Of a stretch of 5,894 bases of DNA, positions 1-5,894 are shown piece after piece. A program made the position numbers and the translations under genes. Under the pieces are notes generated by a model that made no database searches, was not told where the DNA came from, and was given only the letters and a program-made list of their open reading frames with translations. This DNA comes from Spirochaetae bacterium HGW-Spirochaetae-9 (GTDB taxonomy: Bacteria > Spirochaetota > Spirochaetia > Treponematales > Rectinemataceae). The stretch lies in NCBI GenBank assembly GCA_002839205.1, contig PGXP01000116.1, forward strand, positions 1 through 5,894, read 5' to 3'. Positions within the stretch are counted from its first letter, which is position 1, and every line of letters begins with the position of its first letter.

Positions 1-229
1 TCGTGCAGGACCCGAGGGGATAGAAGTGCGTATCGATGGAATAGTTTTTCTGCGAAAGCCTTGTGAAATGACGTACCACCGTCAGCTCATCCAGCTCAGG
101 AAGGGCGAGTGATTCTCTCTCCAATCCTTTGGGCAGGGGGGCTTTGGGTACATCGGAGGAAGGAAGCGCACAACCTATGAGGCCGGGGCTCGAGAGTTCG
201 AAAACGAGAGGTTCATGGACGAGGTTCAT
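1..229 (-). CDS. gcvPB: Glycine dehydrogenase (decarboxylating) subunit 2, 5' part only
   Basis: This is the first 76 codons of the PLP-binding half of the split glycine decarboxylase (P-protein); the rest lies beyond the left edge. The translation begins [13 protein letters not shown] and reaches [16 protein letters not shown] at residues 61-76, a block typical of the GcvPB N-terminal region. The catalytic PLP lysine of this family lies far downstream and is not visible. With GcvPA it decarboxylates glycine and loads the aminomethyl group onto lipoyl-GcvH. The ATG at 229-227 overlaps the gcvPA stop as ATGA, and a perfect AAGGAGG sits 7 bases upstream, so the start is secure. The overlap suggests translational coupling that keeps the two subunits in balance. 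Truncation here is an edge effect, not a broken gene. Confidence 0.95.
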   Translation of the reverse strand, partial: MNLVHEPLVFELSSPGLIGCALPSSDVPKAPLPKGLERESLALPELDELTVVRHFTRLSQKNYSIDTHFYPLGSCT

Positions 230-1545
230 ACCGAAACCTCCTTGAGCGCGACGGCCAATCTGTCGATCTCCGCCCTGGTGTTCATCTCCGTCACGCAGAT
301 GAGGAGTTCGTTCGTCCGAGACGCGTCGTAGCGTGAAAGGGAGAATCCTGGAACGATGCGGCGCTTCACGAGGGCAGCGTAGATATCGGCCGCAGGCCTG
401 GGCGTCCGTACGAGGAATTCCTTGAAAAAGGTCTTCGTCAGCACCTTGAAGCCGGGGATCGAGGCAACAGCAGTCGCGGCGTAGTGGGCCTTGTCGTGGC
501 AGAGAGATGCGACTGCCTTCAATCCGCCCGCCCCCATGGCCGCCATGTAGATGCAGGACTGGAGCATGGTCAGGCCCTGGTTGGAACAGATGTTGGAAAC
601 GGCCTTCTCGCGGCGGATATGCTGCTCGCGGGCCGTCAGGGTGAGCACAAATCCGCGCCTGCCGTCATGGTCCTTGGCCTCGCCGACGATGCGGCCGGGC
701 ATCTTGCGCATGAGCTTTTCGGTGCAGCCCATCATGCCGAGGAAGGGGCCGCCGAAATTCATGGCGTTGCCCAGGCACTGGCCTTCGGCGACGACGATGT
801 CGGCACCCTGGGCGCCAGGACTCTTGAGTATGGAGCACATGATCGGATCGGCATGGACGATGAAGAGGGCGCCGGCCGCGTGGGCTTTGGCCGCCCCGGC
901 TTCCAGCGGATAAATCTCGCCTGAGAAGGAGGGGTAGCCTGCCACGAGGCAGGCTGCCGCGCCGTCCACGGGCGCCGTCTCGGGAGCCCCCGAATATTCC
1001 ACGATTTCCACATCGAAGGAAGAGAAATACGTTCTCACCACATCCTTGTATTCGGGGTGGAGATCGGCAGGGAGGAGAATGCGCCTGCGCCCTTCATCCA
1101 GCTTCCAGGCCATGAGGATAGCCTCGGCGAGGGCTGTCGCCCCGTCATAGTGGGAGGCGTTGACCACCGCCATGCCGAAAAGCTCGGCCGCCATGCTCTG
1201 ATACTCGAAAATTGCCTGGAGGGTACCTTGGGATACTTCGGGCTGGTACGGCGTATAGGCTGTGAGGAATTCGCCCCTTGAGGCGAGGGCCGGCACAAGG
1301 GCCGGGATGAAATGATTGTAGGCTCCCGCCCCAAGGAACCAGGCTGTCTGCCCGGCGTTCAGGTTTTTCGCGGCAAGGGATTCTATCTCCCTGAGCACCT
1401 CGAGTTCTGAAATACCCTGGGGAAGCTTCAGCGGAGGAAAACGGCGATTGGCGGGGATGTCGGCGAAGAGGGCTTCGACGCTCCCCTTCCCCACCACCTC
1501 CAGCATGGCCGCCCTGTCGGCGTCGGTATTGGGGATGAAGGGCAT
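226..1545 (-). CDS. gcvPA: Glycine dehydrogenase (decarboxylating) subunit 1
   Basis: This 439-residue protein is the N-terminal-half homologue of the P-protein and pairs with GcvPB to decarboxylate glycine in the cytoplasm. The length matches the family (about 440-450). Visible family blocks are FLGAGAYNH at 70-78, [16 protein letters not shown] at 95-110, SHYDGATA at 131-138, [16 protein letters not shown] at 255-270 and [17 protein letters not shown] at 307-323. This subunit has the aminotransferase-like fold but is not expected to hold the PLP lysine, which belongs to GcvPB. The ATG at 1545-1543 follows the gcvH stop by 4 bases; a GGGGAGG within the gcvH end lies 9 bases upstream. The gene ends in TGA overlapping the gcvPB start. 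It appears intact, and the identification is firm. Confidence 0.97.
   Translation of the reverse strand: MPFIPNTDADRAAMLEVVGKGSVEALFADIPANRRFPPLKLPQGISELEVLREIESLAAKNLNAGQTAWFLGAGAYNHFIPALVPALASRGEFLTAYTPYQPEVSQGTLQAIFEYQSMAAELFGMAVVNASHYDGATALAEAILMAWKLDEGRRRILLPADLHPEYKDVVRTYFSSFDVEIVEYSGAPETAPVDGAAACLVAGYPSFSGEIYPLEAGAAKAHAAGALFIVHADPIMCSILKSPGAQGADIVVAEGQCLGNAMNFGGPFLGMMGCTEKLMRKMPGRIVGEAKDHDGRRGFVLTLTAREQHIRREKAVSNICSNQGLTMLQSCIYMAAMGAGGLKAVASLCHDKAHYAATAVASIPGFKVLTKTFFKEFLVRTPRPAADIYAALVKRRIVPGFSLSRYDASRTNELLICVTEMNTRAEIDRLAVALKEVSV
237..243 (-). promoter_or_regulatory. Ribosome binding site of gcvPB
   Basis: AAGGAGG on the minus strand lies 7 bases before the gcvPB ATG and inside the last codons of gcvPA. 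It fixes the gcvPB start and shows that this subunit has its own strong initiation signal in addition to the ATGA overlap. Confidence 0.8.
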
Positions 1546-1549
1546 GGCC

Positions 1550-1933
1550 TCATGCCTCCCCTATCGATTTCGCATAGGCCTCGGCGCTCATGAGTCCATC
1601 CATGTCGGTGAGACTGGATGGACTCACCTTGATCATCCATCCGCCCGAGTAGGGTTCCTTGTTGATCAGGGCGGGGTCGGCCTGAAGCGCCTCGTTGACG
1701 GCCGTTATCGTTCCGCCGATAGGCATATACAGATCGCTCGCCGCCTTCACCGACTCGACCGTGCCGAATGCCTGACCCTTGGCCAGAGCCTTTCCGACGG
1801 CAGGGAGCTCAATGAAGACGATGTCGCCAAGCTCGGCCTGGGCGTGGTCGGAGATGCCGACAAGGACAATTCCAGCCTCGACCTTCGCATATTCGTGTGA
1901 TTCGGCATATTTCGCCGCAGAATCGATACTCAT
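1550..1933 (-). CDS. gcvH: Glycine cleavage system H protein (lipoyl carrier)
   Basis: This 127-residue lipoyl-domain protein shuttles the aminomethyl intermediate between the P-protein, GcvT and dihydrolipoyl dehydrogenase. The lipoylation motif GTVESVKAASD spans residues 57-67, with Lys63 the predicted lipoylated residue. The following block MPIGGTITAVNEAL (70-83) and the C-terminal PYSGGWMIKV (94-103) are standard for GcvH, and the length is normal. The ATG at 1933-1931 has AAGGAG 7 bases upstream. The gene lies 53 bases after gcvT and 4 bases before gcvPA, so it is co-transcribed. GcvH needs lipoate attachment by LplA or LipB/LipA-type enzymes, which are not encoded here. Confidence 0.97.
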   Translation of the reverse strand: MSIDSAAKYAESHEYAKVEAGIVLVGISDHAQAELGDIVFIELPAVGKALAKGQAFGTVESVKAASDLYMPIGGTITAVNEALQADPALINKEPYSGGWMIKVSPSSLTDMDGLMSAEAYAKSIGEA

Positions 1934-1986
1934 GGTTCCACTCCTTTTTATTCATACAATCATGGGCGCCACATTGTGGACCCTCA

Positions 1987-3081
1987 TTACCTTCTGTAGG
2001 CGGGGATATAGAGCGGGCGCTTCACCACGACAGCGTCCTTGGCCTGTCCGCGTATGATTACCTTGAGCGCCGTGCCGACCTTGGCCAAGCCAAGTTCGAC
2101 GAAGGCATTGGCCGCGTTTTTTTTCACCGTAGGGCAGAACATGCCCGCCACGCAGTGCCCCACAATCCTTCCCGACTCATCCGCCACCTCGTAGCCTTCG
2201 CGGGGGACGCCGCCGGTTACGTCAAGGCCAACAAGCCTCCTCGACAAACCGGCGACGGCGATTTCAGCCAGGGCGTCTTTGCCGATAAATTCCTTCCCGA
2301 AATCGCAGGCCCACTTGAAGTTGGCCTCGAGGGCGTTGATGGAAAGGCTTATCTCATGGCCATAAAGGGGCATGCCCGCCTCAAAACGCAGGCTGTCGCG
2401 TGCGGCGAGTCCAATGGGCATCGTCTCTATGCCAAGCGCTTTACCCTTTTCAAGGAGATAGTTCCATAGCGTCTCGGCGCTTTCGGCAGGGAAAAAGAGT
2501 TCACCCCCATCCTCGCCCGTGTAGCCAGTACAGCCGAAGAGGACGGTCATGCCTGCGATCGAAATCTTGCCCCATGTGAAGCGTTCGAGGGCGGATACGG
2601 AGGTGTTTCCTGCCGCATCGAGGAGTTCAATAGCCTTCGGCCCCTGCACGGCTATCATGTAGGTTTCGTCGGATTTGTCGACGACGGTGACATCCTTGCC
2701 GGCATGGGCGTTGAACCATGCAAGATCCGCCGCCCTGTTGGAAGCGTTGACCACGATCCACCAGAAATCCAGCATCCTGTAGACAAAGAGGTCGTCGATG
2801 ACGCAGCCCTTCTCGTCGAGAAGGAGGGAATAGCGCGCCATGGGAGGTTTCATGTCGTCGATCTTCGCGCTCACGAGCCTGGAGACGAAGGCATCGGCTC
2901 CGGTACCTCTCACTTCGAACTGACCCATGTGGTCTATGTCGAAGAGGCCGACGGAACGTCGGGTGATGGCATGTTCTTCGAGTGCTCCCGTTGGATAGGA
3001 GATGGGCATTTCGAAGCCGGCAAAGGGAGCCATCCTCGCTCCACGCGCGATGTGCCAATCATGCAAGGCTGTTATCTGCGT
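1987..3081 (-). CDS. gcvT: Glycine cleavage system T protein (aminomethyltransferase); start codon uncertain
   Basis: GcvT transfers the one-carbon unit from aminomethyl-lipoyl-GcvH to tetrahydrofolate, releasing ammonia and giving 5,10-methylene-THF. Numbering from the ACG at 3081, visible blocks are LHDWHIARGARMAPFAGFEM (6-25), GLFDIDHMG (45-53), GCVIDDLFVYR (92-102, holding the conserved active-site Asp pair 96-97), AVQGP (144-148) and YTGEDG (187-192). The C-terminal GLAARDSLRFEAGMPLYGHE block is also present. The start is a problem. The open frame runs up to a TTG at 3129, but that lies upstream of the predicted transcription start and overlaps the -10 box. A perfect AAGGAGG at 3093-3087 precedes ACG (3081, gap 5, 364 aa), ATA (3075, gap 11) and TTG (3066, gap 20). 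I use 3081 because length and alignment then match the family (E. coli GcvT has 364 residues), but this is not settled. The gene ends with tandem stops TAA TGA (1989-1984). Confidence 0.93.
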   Translation of the reverse strand, partial: TQITALHDWHIARGARMAPFAGFEMPISYPTGALEEHAITRRSVGLFDIDHMGQFEVRGTGADAFVSRLVSAKIDDMKPPMARYSLLLDEKGCVIDDLFVYRMLDFWWIVVNASNRAADLAWFNAHAGKDVTVVDKSDETYMIAVQGPKAIELLDAAGNTSVSALERFTWGKISIAGMTVLFGCTGYTGEDGGELFFPAESAETLWNYLLEKGKALGIETMPIGLAARDSLRFEAGMPLYGHEISLSINALEANFKWACDFGKEFIGKDALAEIAVAGLSRRLVGLDVTGGVPREGYEVADESGRIVGHCVAGMFCPTVKKNAANAFVELGLAKVGTALKVIIRGQAKDAVVVKRPLYIPAYRR

Positions 3082-3086
3082 TCGAG

Positions 3087-3093
3087 CCTCCTT
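3087..3093 (-). promoter_or_regulatory. Strong ribosome binding site ahead of gcvT
   Basis: AAGGAGG on the minus strand is a full Shine-Dalgarno match. It lies about 16 bases downstream of the predicted transcription start. No ATG, GTG or TTG follows in frame at a distance of 5-12 bases: the codons after it are CGA, ACG, CAG, ATA, ACA, GCC, TTG. It therefore argues against the upstream TTG at 3129 and for an unusual start or a sequence error. Confidence 0.65.
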
Positions 3094-3115
3094 GGAGAAA
3101 TGTGTTCGATAGACA

Positions 3116-3144
3116 ATTATAACACCCAAGCCTTATACCTGCAA
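3116..3144 (-). promoter_or_regulatory. Sigma70-type promoter of the gcvT-gcvH-gcvPA-gcvPB operon
   Basis: On the minus strand, TTGCAG (3144-3139) and a perfect TATAAT (3121-3116) are separated by exactly 17 bases. The TG one base before the -10 box makes it an extended -10 (TGTTATAAT), which offsets the weaker -35. The predicted transcript starts near 3110-3107, giving a leader of under 30 bases before the ribosome-binding region of gcvT. It sits in the only long gap of the window, between the GerMN gene and gcvT, where a separate promoter for the glycine operon is expected. The assignment rests on sequence match alone. Confidence 0.7.
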
Positions 3145-3148
3145 TCGT

Positions 3149-3160
3149 AGACTTGAGTCT
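3149..3160. repeat. 12-base inverted repeat next to the gcv promoter
   Basis: AGACT and AGTCT flank a two-base centre to form a dyad that ends 4 bases upstream of the -35 box. A two-base loop is too tight for a stable RNA hairpin, so a protein-binding site (activator or repressor of the glycine operon) is more plausible than a terminator. A 12-base dyad could also occur by chance; no known operator is recognised. Confidence 0.3.
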
Positions 3161-3161
3161 G

Positions 3162-3176
3162 AGGCGTTGGCCGCCT
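3162..3176 (-). terminator. Weak hairpin at the end of the GerMN gene
   Basis: On the minus strand, AGGCG and CGCCT pair around a five-base loop, beginning within the TAG stop of the GerMN gene. There is no following T-run, so it is not a classical intrinsic terminator. Some transcripts from the upstream operon may read through into gcvT. Confidence 0.2.
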
Positions 3177-3945
3177 AGAAGCTGTTGCGCGAAAGAGGCT
3201 TGCCGATATACACGCCTTCACCGCCCAGGTAGTCCTTCTGCTTGCCTTCGACAAGGAACTGAACATCCTGAACGGAAGGAAAGGAAGTGGCTGTGTAGAC
3301 GATCTGGCGCAGCTGGGCCGAATAGCCTTCAATTCCGTAGCGGTTGTAATTGAAGGCGTCGCTCAGATCGATAATGGCAGTACTGCCCCTTACCGTTATG
3401 CTCAGCACCTTCGTCCCGCGGGGGATGAGGGAGACAAGACCGCTCCGTATTTCACCCTCGCTGGGTCCGGCTATGAGAGCATTGATGGCATCGGTGAGAG
3501 GGGAATCGCTTGAAGGAACATTGCGCTTCACTTCGCGTCGGGAGATCACCCCATCTTCGTCTATTTTTACGAAAAAGAGGCTGGCCTGCCGCGTCTGGAT
3601 CTCCGGAGTATCCGCCTGGGAAGGACCGGGAGCCAGCGTGGATGTAGACAGAGACGTGGGGGCGGGCTTAGGCGCCGGTGCAGGCGTGGCTAGTGTCGAT
3701 GTCGTAACCGAGGGCTTTTGGGGCGAAGGTATGGGGATTGTCGCAGGAATCGGTGCAGGGTTCGTCGTCGTCGTAGTTCGACGTGTCTTGAGCGCGTCCA
3801 GAAATCCTGTGTCGTCCAGTGTCTTTTTAATGTCGGGAAATTTTACCGCGAAAACCACCAGAAGGATGACAAAACCCGCCAGGAAGATGAGACAGCCAAG
3901 ATTCGAGGAAGCGCGGGAAGATTTCCTTCTTTTTTTCGATGCCAT
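3175..3945 (-). CDS. Membrane-anchored GerMN-domain protein
   Basis: This 256-residue protein has three visible parts. Residues 1-15 are strongly basic (MASKKRRKSSRASS), followed by one hydrophobic span at about 16-36, so the N-terminus should stay in the cytoplasm and the rest outside the inner membrane. Residues about 55-118 form a low-complexity linker rich in Pro, Thr, Ser and Ala, with a Thr5 run coded largely by repeated ACG and the pentapeptide TSTLA twice (82-86 and 101-105). Residues about 122-250 match the GerMN fold: ALIAGPSEGE, LIPRGTKVLSITVRGSTAIIDLS, QLRQIVYTATSFPSVQDVQFLVEGK. GerMN domains are known from the sporulation protein GerM and the lipoprotein LpqB, where they are extracytoplasmic and probably bind a ligand or partner; the role here is unknown. 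The start lies 12 bases after the phosphoesterase stop in the same frame, with no clear ribosome binding site, suggesting coupled translation. The ATG is favoured because it supplies the basic N-terminus. Confidence 0.88.
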   Translation of the reverse strand: MASKKRRKSSRASSNLGCLIFLAGFVILLVVFAVKFPDIKKTLDDTGFLDALKTRRTTTTTNPAPIPATIPIPSPQKPSVTTSTLATPAPAPKPAPTSLSTSTLAPGPSQADTPEIQTRQASLFFVKIDEDGVISRREVKRNVPSSDSPLTDAINALIAGPSEGEIRSGLVSLIPRGTKVLSITVRGSTAIIDLSDAFNYNRYGIEGYSAQLRQIVYTATSFPSVQDVQFLVEGKQKDYLGGEGVYIGKPLSRNSF

Positions 3946-3957
3946 GGTTGAAAAATA

Positions 3958-5064
3958 TTAGTGTCCCTGCTTCCGATGGTCAAGGTGGAGCCGAGGCAGA
4001 ACCTTGAGGAAGGTGGGGCTTCCGCCCCCCTCACCCACCTCGTATAGTGCAGCTGAGGCGGTTTTTGAATCTTCACCGTTTTCGATCCATGCGAATTGCC
4101 GGCGTTCGGGATTATGGATCTGGATGAGCTTGCCTCCCGCGCGCAGGGCGTAGCCGTCCTGAACAGAGCGATGGCCGGCGATCCAGAAACCTTCCTCCAT
4201 TCCCTCGGCTCCCAGAAGGGCCGAAAGACAGGCATTGACAGCTCCTTCGGCAGCCTGGTCGTTTCCTGTCCAGATGAGTGCGCCGACAATGTCAGCCCTC
4301 TTCCTGTAATCCAGAAGCTCATCCATGCCCAGAGCAAAGGCTGGTTCCGCATGGCTTGCACAGAACCTCCTGCCTGCAGCCACGAGGGGGAGAAGTCTTT
4401 CATACTGTCGTACCTGATGAATCAGATCATCACCATAGCGGAGCCTGAACCACTCGGCACCCATAGCCCCCTCGAGGGCGAACTTGGAAAAACCAGCATC
4501 CCCATCCATGCTCGTGTTCGATATATTGTCGTGATTCCCCTTTAGGCAGTGAAATCCCGCGCCAAGCCTGGCTTTCAGCAGCATGACGAGGCCCATAGCG
4601 GCCATGGAGGAGCCCATCTCCTCGTCCATCTCCGGGCCAAGCAATCCTTCCAGCCCGCGTGAATTGACCAGGTGGAGGGCTACCCTGCCCCAGCGATCGG
4701 CGCCCAGCCGACCCTCGCTGTTGAGGATGTCTCCCAGGCAGACGATGGTGAGCCGCCCATCCAGTGCCATATCGAGCAGCTGTGTCCCATCGAAGAACGG
4801 GTATGACGAGGCAAGAATATCGAGAAGGAGATCGGCGCGGGCATGAAGGTCGGGGACAATAGCCACAAAGGGCGTTTTCAGGCGGACAAGACCACCGGGT
4901 TCTCCAGCAGCCGAAAGCGGTCGGGTTTCGGCTGGATCGGAGGATAGGGCACGGATAGCATCGCGGGTGAGCTCCCCCAGCAGGGAATCGCTCAGATATC
5001 CCTTGCTTCCGCCAATAGATCGGGCACGATCGAGGAGCTCATGCGCGAGGGATTCAGTCCTCAT
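3958..5064 (-). CDS. Calcineurin-like (PPP-type) metallophosphoesterase
   Basis: This 368-residue protein carries the ordered metal-binding motifs of the metallophosphoesterase superfamily: PDLHAR with Asp72 and His74, LGD with Asp112, GNHD with Asn177 and His178, SHAEP with His238, and AGHRSVQ with His298. The set and spacing resemble PPP-type phosphatases, but the usual GDxHG reads PDLHA and GDxxDRG reads GDILNSEGR, so it is a divergent branch. About 65 residues precede the first motif and have no family I recognise. No signal peptide or membrane span is seen, so it should be cytoplasmic. Substrate (phosphoprotein, nucleotide or other phosphoester) cannot be told from the sequence. The ATG at 5064 has GGGGGA 7 bases upstream. 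It sits 30 bases after the TPR gene and 12 before the GerMN gene, as the middle member of an operon. Confidence 0.88.
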   Translation of the reverse strand: MRTESLAHELLDRARSIGGSKGYLSDSLLGELTRDAIRALSSDPAETRPLSAAGEPGGLVRLKTPFVAIVPDLHARADLLLDILASSYPFFDGTQLLDMALDGRLTIVCLGDILNSEGRLGADRWGRVALHLVNSRGLEGLLGPEMDEEMGSSMAAMGLVMLLKARLGAGFHCLKGNHDNISNTSMDGDAGFSKFALEGAMGAEWFRLRYGDDLIHQVRQYERLLPLVAAGRRFCASHAEPAFALGMDELLDYRKRADIVGALIWTGNDQAAEGAVNACLSALLGAEGMEEGFWIAGHRSVQDGYALRAGGKLIQIHNPERRQFAWIENGEDSKTASAALYEVGEGGGSPTFLKVLPRLHLDHRKQGH

Positions 5065-5069
5065 CGTAG

Positions 5070-5084
5070 GTTCCCCCGTGGAAC
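5070..5084 (-). other. Possible hairpin over the phosphoesterase ribosome binding site
   Basis: GTTCC and GGAAC pair around a five-base loop in the 30-base gap between the TPR and phosphoesterase genes. The GGGGGA ribosome binding site (5077-5072) falls in the loop and 3' arm. This could dampen initiation unless ribosomes from the TPR gene open it. The stem is only 5 base pairs, so it may be fortuitous. Confidence 0.2.
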
Positions 5085-5094
5085 GATAGCCTTT

Positions 5095-5894
5095 TTAGCC
5101 TTCATCTCCCACTTTCTCTATCCAGTCTTTGGCCAAAGCGTCGTTCGGATCGATCACGAGGGCGCTGCGGAAGAAGCCAAGGGCTTCGCCCTTCTTTCCT
5201 GTCCTGAAGGCAAGAGCACCGAGATTGACAATGATCTTGACGTTTTCCGGCTCGATGCGCAGTGCTTTTTCGAGACTCGCCCGCGCCGCGGCAAAGTCGC
5301 CGAGCTCTGTCTGGCAGAGCGCCATCTCGTTGAAGGTGTCGGTCTCCTGGGCCCCAAGGCTCACGGCGCGGGAGAAGGCTTCTTCGGCCTCCTTCCAGCG
5401 GCCAAGCCTTCTCCGTGCCCATCCAACGAGGAACCAGCCATTCCAGACGGCCGGATACTTGCCGACGAACTCAAGGGCTTTTTCAAGCCCCTTTTCTTCT
5501 TCACCGAGCTGGATAAAATCGTAGGCTTCCTTGAAAGTCGTGTCCAGATAGCCCAGATCCTGGAGCTTTTTCAGCACTTCCTTTGCGCGGACAACCTTGT
5601 TTTCGTCGTCGCTCAGGCCGATGAAGCTGGTAAAGAGGGACACGGCGCGGTCGAAGCTGCGCTTGCGCACAAAAAAGAAGGCCGCATGATAGTACGCAGG
5701 AGCAAAAGGCGGCTCCATGGAGAGCAGCGTTCTGTAGCACTCGAAGGCGAGATCGTCCTCGCTGTCGGCCTTGGTCTCTTCCATCTCTTCGCGCAACAGC
5801 TTGGCGTGCTCTTCCCTCAAAAGGGCCAGATCCAGAAGGGGTTCGGGAGTCTCGGGGTAGAGCCCGACGAGGGCGAGGAATATCTCCTCGGCTA
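5095..5894 (-). CDS. Tetratricopeptide repeat protein, 5' end beyond the window
   Basis: The frame stays open to the right edge, so this is the C-terminal 265 codons of a longer protein; the first full codon is 5892-5890 (Ala). A TTG at 5820 is internal, since the coding frame upstream of it (AEEIFLALVGLYPETPEP) is of the same helical character. Counting from the edge, TPR-like helical pairs are visible at about 65-96, 148-181, 182-215 and 216-249. The clearest are WFLVGWARRRLGRWKEAEEA and ALRIEPENVKIIVNLGALAF, with the usual Gly/Ala and Pro spacing. A charged, possibly coiled stretch lies at about 25-50. TPRs form protein-binding superhelices, so an adaptor role is likely, but the partner is unknown. 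The gene ends in TAA and is followed after 30 bases by the phosphoesterase, with which it is probably co-transcribed. Confidence 0.88.
   Translation of the reverse strand, partial: AEEIFLALVGLYPETPEPLLDLALLREEHAKLLREEMEETKADSEDDLAFECYRTLLSMEPPFAPAYYHAAFFFVRKRSFDRAVSLFTSFIGLSDDENKVVRAKEVLKKLQDLGYLDTTFKEAYDFIQLGEEEKGLEKALEFVGKYPAVWNGWFLVGWARRRLGRWKEAEEAFSRAVSLGAQETDTFNEMALCQTELGDFAAARASLEKALRIEPENVKIIVNLGALAFRTGKKGEALGFFRSALVIDPNDALAKDWIEKVGDEG

Noticed and set aside
1969..1979. Near-palindrome CCACA-N-TGTGG in the gcvT-gcvH gap
   Set aside because: It is short, cannot fold with a one-base loop, has no T-run, and lies between genes that are clearly co-transcribed.
1448..2469. Two plus-strand open frames of 150 and 190 codons opposite gcvH and gcvT
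   Set aside because: They are antisense to firmly identified genes, carry no recognisable motif, and are expected in G+C-rich coding sequence.
3082..3129. N-terminal extension of GcvT to the TTG at 3129
   Set aside because: The extension contains the promoter -10 box and the full ribosome binding site, has no homology to the GcvT N-terminus, and its own upstream ribosome binding site is poor.
2704..3150. Plus-strand open frame of 148 codons covering the gcvT start and promoter
   Set aside because: It mirrors conserved gcvT codons and has no ribosome binding site or domain that I can recognise.
3880..3905. Possible lipobox (NLGC, Cys18) in the GerMN protein
   Set aside because: The Cys comes before the hydrophobic span rather than after it, so it cannot be a lipoprotein signal peptidase site; the protein is better read as a single-pass membrane protein.
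3350..3961. Plus-strand open frame of 203 codons
   Set aside because: It lies wholly antisense to the GerMN gene; its composition (Gly/Val-rich stretch opposite the Pro/Thr linker) mirrors the real gene, and it shows no domain of its own.

Overview
All six recognisable genes lie on the minus strand, so transcription runs from high to low coordinates. The base composition is moderately G+C-rich by eye, the genes are tightly packed, and the glycine decarboxylase P-protein is of the split two-subunit type. No rRNA, tRNA, CRISPR, insertion sequence or phage gene is visible, so this looks like ordinary chromosome. The neighbourhood (TPR protein, PPP-like metallophosphoesterase, membrane-anchored GerMN protein, then gcvT-gcvH-gcvPA-gcvPB) fits a spirochaete of the Treponema/Spirochaeta type. 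That placement is an inference from gene style and order, held with only moderate confidence; other bacteria also use split GcvP.

The right half (about 3175-5894) is one apparent operon of poorly characterised genes. In order of transcription it holds a TPR protein whose start lies beyond the window, a calcineurin-like phosphoesterase with all expected metal ligands, and a single-pass membrane protein carrying a GerMN domain on a long Pro/Thr/Ser-rich stalk. The gaps are 30 and 12 bases.

The left half (1 to about 3130) is the glycine cleavage operon gcvT-gcvH-gcvPA-gcvPB. GcvPA and GcvPB decarboxylate glycine, GcvH carries the aminomethyl group on lipoyl-Lys63, and GcvT passes the one-carbon unit to tetrahydrofolate. 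The fourth component (dihydrolipoyl dehydrogenase) and the lipoylation enzymes are not in the window. gcvPB is cut by the left edge after 76 codons. The operon has a convincing sigma70-type promoter (extended -10 TGTTATAAT) just ahead of gcvT, with a 12-base inverted repeat beside its -35 box. No glycine riboswitch fits in the short leader.

The most notable point is the start of gcvT. The first in-frame TTG overlaps the promoter -10 box, and a perfect Shine-Dalgarno sequence downstream is followed by no ATG, GTG or TTG at normal distance. The gene may start at a rare codon (ACG or ATA), or the sequence may hold a base error. I found no convincing new multi-gene system. The TPR-phosphoesterase-GerMN cluster is the best candidate for undescribed biology.
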